From contig NZ_JBGFSP010000003.1 of NCBI RefSeq assembly GCF_041227145.1, forward strand, positions 2,294,001-2,358,000: 64,000 nt of DNA. Reading direction: 5' to 3'. Position numbers and translations under genes: made by a program. This DNA is from Bacteroides sp. AN502(2024) (GTDB lineage Bacteria; Bacteroidota; Bacteroidia; Bacteroidales; Bacteroidaceae). The notes beneath the pieces are model-generated. The model did no database searches, was not told the DNA's origin, and saw nothing but the letters and a program-made list of their open reading frames with translations. This document shows, piece after piece, positions 8,661 to 17,524 of the stretch (positions are counted from its first letter, which is position 1; each line of letters starts with the position of its first letter).

Positions 8661-10190
8661 ATGAAGCAATATATCAAAAACACAATGATCCTGATGCTTA
8701 CCCTGTCATGGGGTTTGTTATTGACAAATTGTAGTGATAGTGAAGCCGATTATTCGGATGACAATGCATATCCGCCACCTACTGTAGAACTAACTTCTCC
8801 TTCCGAGATAGATGTGGTGGAGTATAACTCTACGGTGACTGTATCTGCCAGAAGTTTCTCTGCTGTGGGGATACATAGTATATATGCTACCTTGTTGAAG
8901 GTGGATGAAAGTGGAGAATATGAAGAGATAAATGCGAATGAACGCCAACGTTTAAAGATTGATACTCTGGAAACTGATATGACACTTGAATTTGATTTAA
9001 ATGTCAAGGTCAACACGCGTGAAGCAGCCGGAATACTAGTGACATCGACAGATGTTTTGACAAAAACGACACAAAAGGTAATACCTATTAAAAAGATAAC
9101 CAAACTTCCGTCCCAGATATTTACAGAACCATCAGATTTACCTGTTTTAGTACCCGATGAAGAGGTTTCTCTGTCTGTAATGATCCGTTCAGCAGTGGGC
9201 ATTAAGTCCGTAAAACATACTTTGTGTAATAAGGTATTGGGTGATCTGAAGGACTATACAACTATTCCGGTATCAGGTGATCCATTAGAAATGGAATTTA
9301 TCTTGAAAACTGTCGTAGACAATAAAGATACCGATGGAATCAAGATTGTAGTGGAAGATATAGAAGGGTTGAAAGAGGAGAAGATTATCAATATCGAGGG
9401 CATTGAGGGTGTTGACAATAATGTTGCGCTTGTTTTCAACGATATTGAAATGGCACCCGAATGGGAACATTCAATAGAACCGGATCAACCTTATATTTTC
9501 TCCATAGAGGGAATAATGATACGTGGTGTGCAGAAGCATGTGTTAAGTTTGAAGGAAATTAAAGGATATGGCTCAAAGGCAAACGGCGTAGACTTTGCTT
9601 TCATCAATATATGGAGAAATCCAAGTTTTGTTGCTGTTAAAAACAGAGGGTTTTCTTATGTCAGTGCGTCAAGAATTAGTGGAGGCCCAATAGGGAGAGC
9701 TTACGATGTAAATGACTGGATTAAACCGGCCGGCGTAGCCACCAACAAAACGCTGTTTACTCTTATACCTGATGATAAGGTTACTGACCTTGGCATTGAT
9801 GTAATGATGGCGAATGCGGCTTCGGACGTCAAGACTTTTGAGGCGTTGAACGTATTGGAAAGTATAGCTAAAGGAGGTGCTGATATGTTAATGCAAAGAG
9901 TCAATGCGTCTGAAGCGTATCCGAATGATCCTTGTAGCTTGCAGATAAAAGACAATACTTATATTGCTTTTGTTACCGCAATGGGCAAGTACGGTGTGAT
10001 TCATGTTATTGAGGCCGCAAATGATATGGATGCATTAGTTGCCGGAGGATGTAAAATAGCTACTCCTACAGGAGTGGTAGGAAGCCAGGGGCCAGCCTAC
10101 TCGGGAGCTGGCATAACAGGACTCACTTATGATGGCGTAGCATTACTCTATGGGCGTACATGCAAGTTGAAAATTGTGGTTCAGAAGTAA
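8661..10190 (+). CDS. Large unknown surface lipoprotein with Ig-like N-terminal repeats
   Basis: 509-aa lipoprotein; the lipobox is LLLTNCSDSE (Cys near residue 25), followed by an acidic spacer. Residues about 40-245 contain two similar segments (PTVELTSPSEIDVVEYNSTV and SQIFTEPSDLPVLVPDEEVS) that look like beta-sandwich modules built on a PSD/PSE plus VSL/VTV pattern. The C-terminal half (about 250-509) is a separate domain rich in Gly and Ala that I do not recognise. Such layouts occur in SusE/SusF-like or SGBP-type surface glycan-binding proteins, but the resemblance is architectural only. It is the last gene of the operon; a strong terminator follows. Confidence 0.75.
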   Translation: MKQYIKNTMILMLTLSWGLLLTNCSDSEADYSDDNAYPPPTVELTSPSEIDVVEYNSTVTVSARSFSAVGIHSIYATLLKVDESGEYEEINANERQRLKIDTLETDMTLEFDLNVKVNTREAAGILVTSTDVLTKTTQKVIPIKKITKLPSQIFTEPSDLPVLVPDEEVSLSVMIRSAVGIKSVKHTLCNKVLGDLKDYTTIPVSGDPLEMEFILKTVVDNKDTDGIKIVVEDIEGLKEEKIINIEGIEGVDNNVALVFNDIEMAPEWEHSIEPDQPYIFSIEGIMIRGVQKHVLSLKEIKGYGSKANGVDFAFINIWRNPSFVAVKNRGFSYVSASRISGGPIGRAYDVNDWIKPAGVATNKTLFTLIPDDKVTDLGIDVMMANAASDVKTFEALNVLESIAKGGADMLMQRVNASEAYPNDPCSLQIKDNTYIAFVTAMGKYGVIHVIEAANDMDALVAGGCKIATPTGVVGSQGPAYSGAGITGLTYDGVALLYGRTCKLKIVVQK

Positions 10191-10250
10191 AGTTGTTATA
10201 ATTTAAAGAATAAAGAATTATACATTTATATTTAGATGTAAAAGTTTAGA

Positions 10251-10294
10251 AAGGTCGGTTCAAAAAAAAGAAAATGAACCGGCCTTGTTTTTTT
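10251..10294 (+). terminator. Rho-independent terminator after the lipoprotein operon
   Basis: A 12-bp inverted repeat with one G-T pair (AAGGTCGGTTCA and TGAACCGGCCTT) around an A-rich loop, followed by GTTTTTTT. It closes the 5403-10190 operon. A closely similar stem closes the TonB gene at 59056. Confidence 0.85.
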
Positions 10295-10357
10295 AGATGT
10301 TTCCTCAATATTGATTATGGTAGTTTGGGTGTTACTTCACTAATTAGTGTGTCAAAC

Positions 10358-11692
10358 CAATATTGTCCTAAATAAATTGGGAGAACAAATAAAAAGGAAG
10401 TAGAACTAAGGTAAAATGACTACCTTAGTAGCGAGCCACCAACTCATCTACTTCCTATGGCAAATATAACACTTTTCGCACAGGTAATATCACATCTCCC
10501 GAAAGAAAATATCAGGAAAATCATAAAATCTTCGGGGTCAGACAAGCATTGTAAGGGCTACAATACATGGAGTCAGTTTGTTAGCATGATTTTCAGCCAA
10601 TTCTCAGGATGTGATTCAGTCAGAGATATCTCAAACGGGCTGAAATCAGCCACCGGCAACCTCAATCATTTGGGAATCAACCGTGCACCATCCAAGTCAA
10701 CGGTAGCATATCAGAACGCCAACCGAGACAGTTCGGTTTTTCGCGGCATATTCTACTCGTTGTTTCAGTATTTCGGACAGCAAGCCCTATGGCAACGAAG
10801 AAAGTTCCGTTTCAAGATGCCGATAAAACTGCTCGACTCCACATTGGTGTCATTGACTCTGTCAATATATGACTGGGCACATTACACTACCACCAAGGGG
10901 GCGGTCAAGATGCACACGCTATTGGACTATGACAGTCTTTTGCCGGAGTTCGTGAATATCACCGATGGCAAAACCACCGACAACAAAGCTGCTTTTGATA
11001 TTGAGTTACATCCGTATAGTATTGTAGTAGCCGACCGAGGCTACTGTGACTACTCATTGTTGAATAATTGGGACAGCAGCAACGTGTTCTTTGTAGTGCG
11101 TCATAAAGACAATATCCGGTACAAAGCCATAGAGGAGTTGCCTTTGCCTGAAAAACACGCTCAGAATGTACTTATTGACGAAATAATCGAGTTCGAACTC
11201 TCGGCGGCCAAATCCAAATATCCCAAACGTTTACGTCGCATCGCAGTATGGAACGATGAACACGGTTTTGAAATTGAGTTACTCACAAACAACTTCACAT
11301 TGGCAGCATCAAGCATAGCGGCTCTGTACAAGGCTCGGTGGAACATAGAAATCTTCTTTCGCAACCTCAAGCAACTGCTACGCATCAAGAGCTTTATCGG
11401 CACATCCCGCAATGCCGTAGAGACCCAAATATGGACTGCTATGACTACAATGCTGATTCTGACATGGCTAAAGCACATCGCAAGATACAAATGGGCATTG
11501 GCTAACCTTGTGGTCACGCTCCGGCTGAACACATTTACCAAAATCGACCTCCAAAAATGGCTTGATCAACCATTTACACCACCTCCCGAAACCATCGAAA
11601 ACGATTAGGGGGGATTGATTTTGAACTCTCGAGGCTATACTTAACAGTATAGTCAGTTAGCTCATGCTCAAAATTTATTTAGGACAATATTG
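10358..11692 (+). mobile_element. IS4-family insertion sequence, copy 1 (1335 bp)
   Basis: The termini are exact inverted repeats, CAATATTGTCCTAAATAAAT at the left and its complement at the right. The element is flanked by a perfect 9-bp target duplication GTGTCAAAC (10349-10357 and 11693-11701). One transposase gene fills it. Compared with the copies at 14860 and 59100, this copy lacks one G in the G-run after the left repeat and has several substitutions (for example near 10430, 10553 and 11058). It is therefore the most diverged of the three. It lies between a terminator and the inositol-monophosphatase gene. Confidence 0.96.
10457..11608 (+). CDS. IS4-family transposase (DUF4372 + DDE), IS copy 1
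   Basis: 383-aa transposase. Residues about 5-75 form the N-terminal DUF4372 domain. The DDE catalytic core follows, with Asp in KLLDSTLVSL, Asp in VVADRGYCDY, and the IS4 Y-R-E-K signature YKARWNIEIFFRNLK carrying the catalytic Glu. The protein is identical at the amino-acid level to those of the other two copies and is full length, so it is probably active. The start ATG follows the inverted repeat by about 80 bp. Confidence 0.95.
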   Translation: MANITLFAQVISHLPKENIRKIIKSSGSDKHCKGYNTWSQFVSMIFSQFSGCDSVRDISNGLKSATGNLNHLGINRAPSKSTVAYQNANRDSSVFRGIFYSLFQYFGQQALWQRRKFRFKMPIKLLDSTLVSLTLSIYDWAHYTTTKGAVKMHTLLDYDSLLPEFVNITDGKTTDNKAAFDIELHPYSIVVADRGYCDYSLLNNWDSSNVFFVVRHKDNIRYKAIEELPLPEKHAQNVLIDEIIEFELSAAKSKYPKRLRRIAVWNDEHGFEIELLTNNFTLAASSIAALYKARWNIEIFFRNLKQLLRIKSFIGTSRNAVETQIWTAMTTMLILTWLKHIARYKWALANLVVTLRLNTFTKIDLQKWLDQPFTPPPETIEND

Positions 11693-11777
11693 GTGTCAAA
11701 CACGAAAATATTATTTTCTTCTATGCTTTTTGCAGGAAAAGTTATAACTTCGGAGCACTTTTTAATTTGAGTAATAA

Positions 11778-12581
11778 ATGTTGGATTTAAAGCAACTTAC
11801 CACTGATGTATGCCAAATTGCTACAGAGGCTGGACATTTCTTGAAAGAAGAACGAAAGAACTTCCGTCGTGAACATGTGGTGGAAAAACATGTGCATGAT
11901 TATGTGTCTTATGTAGATAAAGAGTCAGAGGTGCGGGTGGTGAAAGCACTTGCAGCTCTACTGCCCGAAGCAGGGTTCATAACAGAAGAAGGCTCTGTCA
12001 CTTATCAGGATGAACCCTACTGCTGGGTCATTGATCCATTGGATGGAACTACAAATTATATTCATGATGAGGCTCCTTACTGTGTGTCTATTGCTTTGCG
12101 CAATCGCACAGAACTTCTTTTAGGTGTTGTTTATGAGGTTTGCCGGGATGAATGTTTTTATGCCTGGAAAGGCGGAAAGGCTTTTATGAACGGTGAAGAA
12201 ATTCATGTGTCGAACGTTGAGAACATCAAAGATGCATTTGTCATTACAGAACTACCTTATAATTATCTACAATATAAACAGACCGCTCTTCATCTTATCG
12301 ATCAGCTTTATGGGGTAGCGGGAGGTATTCGCATGAATGGTTCGGCTGCCGTTGCAATTTGCTATGTAGCTATTGGGCGTTTCGATGCGTGGATGGAAGC
12401 GTTTCTCGGAAAATGGGATTACTCCGCAGCGGCATTGATCGTCCAGCAAGCGGGAGGAAAGGTTACTAACTTCTATGGCGAAGATAATTTCATGGAAGGC
12501 CACCATATTATTGCAACGAACGGAATTCTGCATTCTTTCTTTCAGAAACTTTTGGCAGAAGTCCCTCCATTGAATATGTAA
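11778..12581 (+). CDS. Inositol-monophosphatase-family phosphatase
   Basis: 267-aa Mg2+-dependent phosphatase of the IMPase/SuhB family. Metal-binding motifs are FITEEGS (about residues 73-79), WVIDPLDGTTNYIH (about 88-101) and, near the C-terminus, GKWDYSAAALIVQQAGG. Length is typical. Substrates in the family include inositol phosphate, fructose-1,6-bisphosphate and PAP, so the substrate is not settled. It is followed 31 bp later by comF on the same strand, probably in one transcript. IS copy 1 ends 85 bp upstream and may have separated the gene from its original promoter. Confidence 0.92.
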   Translation: MLDLKQLTTDVCQIATEAGHFLKEERKNFRREHVVEKHVHDYVSYVDKESEVRVVKALAALLPEAGFITEEGSVTYQDEPYCWVIDPLDGTTNYIHDEAPYCVSIALRNRTELLLGVVYEVCRDECFYAWKGGKAFMNGEEIHVSNVENIKDAFVITELPYNYLQYKQTALHLIDQLYGVAGGIRMNGSAAVAICYVAIGRFDAWMEAFLGKWDYSAAALIVQQAGGKVTNFYGEDNFMEGHHIIATNGILHSFFQKLLAEVPPLNM

Positions 12582-12612
12582 GTGGTATTGCAACTTTAAA
12601 ATCTCTATTACT

Positions 12613-13320
12613 ATGAGACACACACTTCTTGTAAAAGACTGGCTTAGTTCTTTTTTATCTTTACTGTTTCCCCGTTGCTGTGTTGTTTGCGGCCGACCGT
12701 TAGCAAAGGGAGAGGAATGTATTTGTACGGTATGCAATATCAAACTACCTCGTACGAACTATCATCTTCGAAAAGATAATCCGGTGGAACGGCTTTTCTG
12801 GGGACAAATTCCTTTGGAACGGGCTACTTCCTTTTTCTTTTATGAGAAAGGAAGTGACTTTCGGCTGATTCTTCATCGTTTGAAATATGGTGGACAGAAG
12901 GAAATCGGTGCAATTATGGGGCGGTATATGGCAGCAGAACTTTTATCTTCCCACTTTTTTCAAGGAATTGATGTCATAATCCCTATACCGCTTCACAAGA
13001 AAAAACTGCAAATTCGCGGTTATAATCAGAGCGAATGGATTGCCCGTGGAATCACTGCTGTAACAGGAATCCCCATAGATACAGAATCCATATTGCGTAA
13101 GAAAAATACGGAAACACAAACACACAAATCCATACTTGAACGTCGGGATAATGTGGAAGGTATCTTTGAACTTCAACGTCCCGGAGCACTTGTAGGGAAA
13201 CACATACTGATCGTTGACGATGTATTGACCACCGGTTCTACTACGCTGGCATGTGCTTCTTGTCTGGTGAATGTGGAGGGAATACGGATTAGTATATTGA
13301 CGTTGGCGACAGTGGAATAA
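12613..13320 (+). CDS. ComF-family phosphoribosyltransferase-like protein
   Basis: 235 aa. The N-terminal zinc-binding double-CxxC region (CCVVCGRPLAKGEECICTVC, about residues 20-40) and the C-terminal PRPP-binding motif HILIVDDVLTTGSTT (about 197-211) define the ComF/GntX family. Members contribute to DNA uptake or handling of single-stranded DNA in other bacteria. Here the role is unproven, as most Bacteroides are not known to be naturally competent. It is likely cotranscribed with the phosphatase gene before it. Confidence 0.92.
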   Translation: MRHTLLVKDWLSSFLSLLFPRCCVVCGRPLAKGEECICTVCNIKLPRTNYHLRKDNPVERLFWGQIPLERATSFFFYEKGSDFRLILHRLKYGGQKEIGAIMGRYMAAELLSSHFFQGIDVIIPIPLHKKKLQIRGYNQSEWIARGITAVTGIPIDTESILRKKNTETQTHKSILERRDNVEGIFELQRPGALVGKHILIVDDVLTTGSTTLACASCLVNVEGIRISILTLATVE

Positions 13321-13486
13321 ATATGAAGGCAATGAATAAATAATATAGGAGGTTATTAATATGATTCATGATCCCAGAATTCCGGGATCAGTAGAAACTT
13401 AGTGGGTATACGTTATCAAGAGATGAAGTTATTTTGAATCGTGAACGTGAACAAGGCAGGCTACATACAATATTCCGTATTCGCAA

Positions 13487-13522
13487 AATTCTCTGACATC
13501 CGCAAGCAAATGTCAGAGAATT
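13487..13522. repeat. Perfect 13-bp inverted repeat with 10-nt loop
   Basis: AATTCTCTGACAT (13487-13499) pairs exactly with ATGTCAGAGAATT (13510-13522). No T-run follows on either strand, so it is not a standard terminator. It could be a recombinase or regulator site. Confidence 0.7.
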
Positions 13523-13564
13523 CAGTCAATGAGTACACGGCTCTCTCATACATAAAAACGAAAA

Positions 13565-13695
13565 TCCTCTTTCATCCTATCACCATCTTTCTGAAACTCC
13601 CTATTCATCGTATTTACAGAGCGGTGATAGGTTGTCACTAACCTGTCACCTCATCTATCACCTATCACCGCCTATTTTCCTATTGTAAACAGTCA
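13565..13695 (+). repeat. Dispersed repeat, also present inverted at 57590-57715
   Basis: This stretch, which includes CGTATTTACAGAGCGGTGAT and several copies of CTATCACC, matches the reverse complement of 57590-57715 at roughly three bases in four or better. Inside it the motif CCTATCACC/GGTGATAGG occurs repeatedly on both strands, so it can fold. Both copies lie next to GAAACA-type repeats in gene-free DNA. Confidence 0.75.
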
Positions 13696-13711
13696 TTTTA
13701 AAAATTTCACG

Positions 13712-13760
13712 CCTTGAAACAAAGTGTTTCAAGCAAATGAAACATCTTGAAACAAATCGT
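13712..13760. repeat. GAAACA/TGTTTC palindromic repeats
   Basis: The perfect stem CTTGAAACA-AAG-TGTTTCAAG is followed by two more GAAACA motifs. It is the same motif family as the regular arrays at 33799 and 57481, but with irregular spacing (23 bp, then 10 bp). Confidence 0.65.
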
Positions 13761-14115
13761 ACTATTTTTCTACTGACCCCGAATTCCGATATAATGGCAC
13801 AGTAGAAATTTAGTGGGGATAGAGCCAACTCTTCGCAATCCTGCAAAGAAAGAATTTTCTGTCCGCCATTCCATGTATAGTCCTAAACAATTTAATTCCG
13901 GCATTAATATAGACCTAATCATATATCTTATTGAATTTTCATACCATAATCTGCTTTCAGCCGTTTCAGTTTTACCCGCAAACGCTTTGCAGGAAGGAGA
14001 TAGCGGCTGAAACCGGAACATATTGACCCTTGCAGGAAGGTATTGTAGGCAAGGGGTAGTGCTTTCAGCGCTTTCAGTTTTTTTCAGACTTGCCGGTAGA
14101 ACTATCTATTGTGAG

Positions 14116-14203
14116 ATGAAATGTAGGCTCTGTTTGGTTATAACAGAGGCTCTGTTACCATGAAATGCAGGCTTTGTTTTGCTATAATAGAGCCTCTGTT
14201 GGA
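14116..14203. repeat. Four tandem units of 22 bp (core AGGCTCTGTT)
   Basis: Two 44-bp direct repeats start at 14116 and 14160. Each splits into two 22-bp halves that share AGGCTCTGTT or a one- to two-base variant in the same phase (units at 14116, 14138, 14160, 14182). Within a unit pair, AACAGAG and CTCTGTT can also pair as a hairpin. Confidence 0.75.
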
Positions 14204-14324
14204 AGTAAGTAAGGAGCCGGAGTTATACACATTCGCTTTCAGGAGTGCTTTCAGGCCCAAACGTCGATGAACAGGGACTTTGGTGAAGAACTGAAGGCTG
14301 AAGGCGATTTTTCTTTTTAATAGT

Positions 14325-14368
14325 TAGTGGGAGATTTGACTGTAATTAGTAGGAGAATTGCCTGTAAC
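14325..14368. repeat. Two tandem 22-bp units
   Basis: Units at 14325 and 14347 share the pattern TAGTxGGAGAxTTGxCTGTAA with few mismatches. The function is unknown. Confidence 0.65.
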
Positions 14369-14690
14369 AAATACTACACTCAATGAAATAATGCAGGAGA
14401 CTTGGGCAACTCAAGTACATGATTCGGATTGCTTCAGTACCGGATCGAACAATTCATATACATATTATTTTGTGCCTTACCGTATGGAAACGAACTATTT
14501 GGGGGATAGGCTACCTTGAAGCACATTACTCAAATTTTTAAACTCTTCTCCGATTTTTCAGATTAAGACAAAATTTATCCCACTATTTTTCTTACAACAA
14601 GGTGCTTGAGCTTATCTATGAGCAGACCAATGAGCTACGAGGCGGCAAGGCACAAAAAAGGGAGAAGATAACTCCTCTCCCCCGTTTCAG

Positions 14691-14774
14691 TACCCAGACC
14701 CGGGGTCGAACCGGGATGGAAGTGAATCCACTGGTGTTTGAGACCAGCGCGTCTACCGATTCCGCCATCTGGGC
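14691..14774 (-). tRNA. tRNA-Leu (anticodon CAA)
   Basis: An 84-nt class-II tRNA on the minus strand. The 5' acceptor strand GCCCAGA pairs with TCTGGGT (one G-U pair). The anticodon stem-loop is CTGGT-CTCAAAC-ACCAG, giving anticodon CAA (reads UUG). A long variable arm follows, then the T-loop GGTTCGAACC-type arm. The discriminator is A and CCA is not encoded. A consensus promoter lies just upstream. Confidence 0.95.
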
Positions 14775-14800
14775 GCATACTTGATTTCTCAATTGCGGTG

Positions 14801-14830
14801 CAAATATACGACATTATTTTGATTCCACAA
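14801..14830 (-). promoter_or_regulatory. Promoter of tRNA-Leu
   Basis: On the minus strand, -33 TTG (14828-14830), a 19-bp spacer and -7 TATATTTG (14801-14808) match the Bacteroides consensus. The -7 box is 26 bp from the tRNA 5' end. IS copy 2 sits 29 bp upstream of the -33 box and leaves it intact. Confidence 0.8.
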
Positions 14831-14859
14831 TAGTTCGGCAAAAAAAAGGGGAAAAAAAT

Positions 14860-16195
14860 CAATATTGTCCTAAATAAATTGGGGGGAACAAATAAAAAGG
14901 AAGTAGAACTAAGGTAAAATGACTACCTTAGTAGCAAGCTACCAACTCATCTACTTCCTATGGCAAATATAACACTTTTCGCACAGGTAATATCACATCT
15001 CCCGAAAGAAAATATCAGGAAAATCATAAAATCTTCGGGGTCAGACAAGCATTGCAAGGGCTACAATACATGGAGTCAGTTTGTTAGCATGATTTTCAGC
15101 CAATTCTCAGGATGTGATTCAGTCAGAGATATCTCAAACGGGCTGAAATCAGCCACCGGCAACCTCAATCATTTGGGAATCAACCGTGCACCATCCAAGT
15201 CAACGGTAGCATATCAGAACGCCAACCGAGACAGTTCGGTTTTTCGCGGCATATTCTACTCGTTGTTTCAGTATTTCGGACAGCAAGCCCTATGGCAACG
15301 AAGAAAGTTCCGTTTCAAGATGCCGATAAAACTGCTCGACTCCACATTGGTGTCATTGACTCTGTCAATATATGACTGGGCACATTACACTACCACCAAG
15401 GGGGCGGTCAAGATGCACACGCTATTGGACTATGACAGTCTTTTGCCGGAGTTCGTGAATATCACCGATGGCAAAACCACCGACAACAAAGCTGCTTTTG
15501 ATATTGAGTTACATCCGTATAGTATTGTAGTAGCCGACCGAGGCTACTGTGACTACTCATTGCTGAATAATTGGGACAGCAGCAACGTGTTCTTTGTAGT
15601 GCGTCATAAAGACAATATCCGGTACAAAGCCATAGAGGAGTTGCCTTTGCCTGAAAAACACGCTCAGAATGTACTTATTGACGAAATAATCGAGTTCGAA
15701 CTCTCGGCGGCCAAATCCAAATATCCCAAACGTTTACGTCGCATCGCAGTATGGAACGATGAACACGGTTTTGAAATTGAGTTACTCACAAACAACTTCA
15801 CATTGGCAGCATCAAGCATAGCGGCTCTGTACAAGGCTCGGTGGAACATAGAAATCTTCTTTCGCAACCTCAAGCAACTGCTACGCATCAAGAGCTTTAT
15901 CGGCACATCCCGCAATGCCGTAGAGACCCAAATATGGACTGCTATGACTACAATGCTGATTCTGACATGGCTAAAGCACATCGCAAGATACAAATGGGCA
16001 TTGGCTAACCTTGTGGTCACGCTCCGGCTGAACACATTTACCAAAATCGACCTCCAAAAATGGCTTGATCAACCATTTACACCACCTCCCGAAACCATCG
16101 AAAACGATTAGGGGGGATTGATTTTGAACTCTCGAGGCTATACTTAACAGTATAGTCAGTTAGCTCATGCTCAAAATTTATTTAGGACAATATTG
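14860..16195 (+). mobile_element. IS4-family insertion sequence, copy 2 (1336 bp)
   Basis: It has the same terminal inverted repeats as copy 1 and a perfect 9-bp target duplication GAAAAAAAT (14851-14859 and 16196-16204). The sequence appears identical to the copy at 59100, including the six-G run after the left repeat. It is inserted between the tRNA-Leu promoter and the mannose-1-phosphate guanylyltransferase gene, 88 bp before that gene's start. Confidence 0.96.
14960..16111 (+). CDS. IS4-family transposase (DUF4372 + DDE), IS copy 2
   Basis: 383 aa, the same protein as at 10457. All catalytic elements (the two Asp motifs and the YKARWNIEIFFRNLK signature) are intact, so it is presumably functional. 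Transcription reads toward the guanylyltransferase gene, so read-through could affect that gene. Confidence 0.95.
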   Translation: MANITLFAQVISHLPKENIRKIIKSSGSDKHCKGYNTWSQFVSMIFSQFSGCDSVRDISNGLKSATGNLNHLGINRAPSKSTVAYQNANRDSSVFRGIFYSLFQYFGQQALWQRRKFRFKMPIKLLDSTLVSLTLSIYDWAHYTTTKGAVKMHTLLDYDSLLPEFVNITDGKTTDNKAAFDIELHPYSIVVADRGYCDYSLLNNWDSSNVFFVVRHKDNIRYKAIEELPLPEKHAQNVLIDEIIEFELSAAKSKYPKRLRRIAVWNDEHGFEIELLTNNFTLAASSIAALYKARWNIEIFFRNLKQLLRIKSFIGTSRNAVETQIWTAMTTMLILTWLKHIARYKWALANLVVTLRLNTFTKIDLQKWLDQPFTPPPETIEND

Positions 16196-16283
16196 GAAAA
16201 AAATAATAAAACATACCTTAAACACTTCTCTATTCAGAGAATAAACCGTACATTAGCAAAAACTTTAAAACAGAGTCACTATC

Positions 16284-17366
16284 ATGACAAATCAGGATAA
16301 TTATTGCGTGATTATGAGTGGCGGTATTGGAAGCCGCTTTTGGCCGTTTAGCCGCAAAACATTGCCCAAACAATTCTTAGATTTCTTTGGAACGGGTCGT
16401 TCACTTTTACAGCAGACTTTCGACCGGTTCCAAAAGATTATCCCCACAGGAAACATTTTCATCGTCACCAATACAATATATGCAGACTTGGTGAAGGAAC
16501 AATTGCCTGAAGTAAATGAAAGCCAAATCCTGCTGGAACCTGCTAGACGGAACACCGCTCCATGTATAGCATGGGCTTCTTACCACATCCGAGCACTGAA
16601 TCCAAATGCCAATATCGTAGTCGCACCTTCAGACCATTTAATTTTAAAAGAGGATGAGTTTCTTGCCGCTATCGAAAAAGGACTTGATTTTGTTTCACGC
16701 TCTGAAAAGCTATTAACATTAGGCATTAAACCCAATCGTCCGGAAACTGGATATGGATATATACAAATAGACGAACCCGCAGGAGACAACTTCTACAAAG
16801 TAAAAACATTCACCGAAAAACCGGAACAGGAATTAGCCAAAGTGTTTGTAGAAAGCGGAGAATTTTACTGGAATTCCGGTCTATTTATGTGGAATGTAAA
16901 TACAATCATCAAAGCGAATGAAGACTTATTGCCTGAATTAGCCTCCAAACTAGCACCGGGAAAAAACATTTATGCCACCGATAAAGAGAAAGCATTTATT
17001 CAAGAGAATTTCCCTGCATGTCCAAATGTGTCCATCGATTTCGGTATTATGGAAAAAGCGGATAACGTATATGTATCATTAGGAGATTTCGGTTGGTCTG
17101 ACCTTGGGACTTGGGGATCACTTTATGATTTATCGGAAAGAGACCCGGAAGGTAACGTTACCCTGAAATGTCATTCACTCATTTATAACAGCAAAGATAA
17201 TATGGTAGTACTTCCAAAAGGAAAACTGGCCGTAATCGATGGACTGGAAGGATTTCTAATAGCAGAATCGGATAACGTTCTTTTAATTTGCCGCAAAGAT
17301 GAAGAACATGCCATCCGTAAATATGTGAATGACGCCCAAATACAACTGGGTGATGATTTTATTTAG
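16284..17366 (+). CDS. manC: Mannose-1-phosphate guanylyltransferase
   Basis: 360-aa cytoplasmic nucleotidyltransferase that makes GDP-mannose from mannose-1-phosphate and GTP, a precursor of GDP-fucose and of mannose-containing glycans. The N-terminus carries the pyrophosphorylase signature GGIGSRFWPFSR...PKQF (residues about 11-29). Other conserved pieces are EPARRNTAPCIAW, VAPSDHLI, TFTEKPE, FYWNSGLFMW and FGWSDLGTW. The length fits the short form, without the C-terminal phosphomannose isomerase domain. The IS insertion 88 bp upstream leaves no clear -33/-7 pair in the remaining leader, so expression may now depend on the IS. Confidence 0.94.
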   Translation: MTNQDNYCVIMSGGIGSRFWPFSRKTLPKQFLDFFGTGRSLLQQTFDRFQKIIPTGNIFIVTNTIYADLVKEQLPEVNESQILLEPARRNTAPCIAWASYHIRALNPNANIVVAPSDHLILKEDEFLAAIEKGLDFVSRSEKLLTLGIKPNRPETGYGYIQIDEPAGDNFYKVKTFTEKPEQELAKVFVESGEFYWNSGLFMWNVNTIIKANEDLLPELASKLAPGKNIYATDKEKAFIQENFPACPNVSIDFGIMEKADNVYVSLGDFGWSDLGTWGSLYDLSERDPEGNVTLKCHSLIYNSKDNMVVLPKGKLAVIDGLEGFLIAESDNVLLICRKDEEHAIRKYVNDAQIQLGDDFI

Positions 17367-17524
17367 CAGCGTGTGAAAAACGGTAGTTCCCGATGTATAT
17401 TGCATATTTATCACATCGGGACAATCTACCTTACTTTTGAATTATATTCCTTATCGGGAGTCTCTCCAGCCCAGTGCTCGGGTCACTGCCCCCACGTACG
17501 ATCAAATGTTCCCGACTTATTTCA

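Larger units (their letters stand above)
13321..14690. other. Gene-free, repeat-rich stretch between comF and tRNA-Leu
   Basis: About 1.37 kb with no convincing coding region. Short open frames here (for example 13441-13641 and 13813-14010) have no recognisable product and overlap repeats. It contains a perfect 13-bp inverted repeat (13487-13522), a segment shared in inverted orientation with 57590-57720, GAAACA/TGTTTC repeats (13712-13760), two short direct repeats with CAGTAGAAA(C/T)TTAGTGGG (13390 and 13800), a 4 x 22-bp array (14116) and a 2 x 22-bp array (14325). It may be the scar of a lost mobile element. Confidence 0.7.

Noticed and set aside
11161..11541. 126-aa minus-strand open frame repeated at 15664 and 59904
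   Set aside because: Antisense shadow of the IS4 transposase; it recurs only because the IS does.
13372..13819. Short IS-like unit bounded by the two CAGTAGAAA(C/T)TTAGTGGG repeats
   Set aside because: The repeats are direct, degenerate around the core, and enclose no transposase or inverted ends.
13441..14010. Short open frames (66 and 65 aa) in the gap after comF
   Set aside because: They cover dispersed repeats, have no ribosome-binding site of note and no recognisable product.
14635..14862. Open frame on the minus strand with RPDGGIGRRAGLKHQW-type sequence
   Set aside because: It is a translation of the tRNA-Leu gene, a common artefact.
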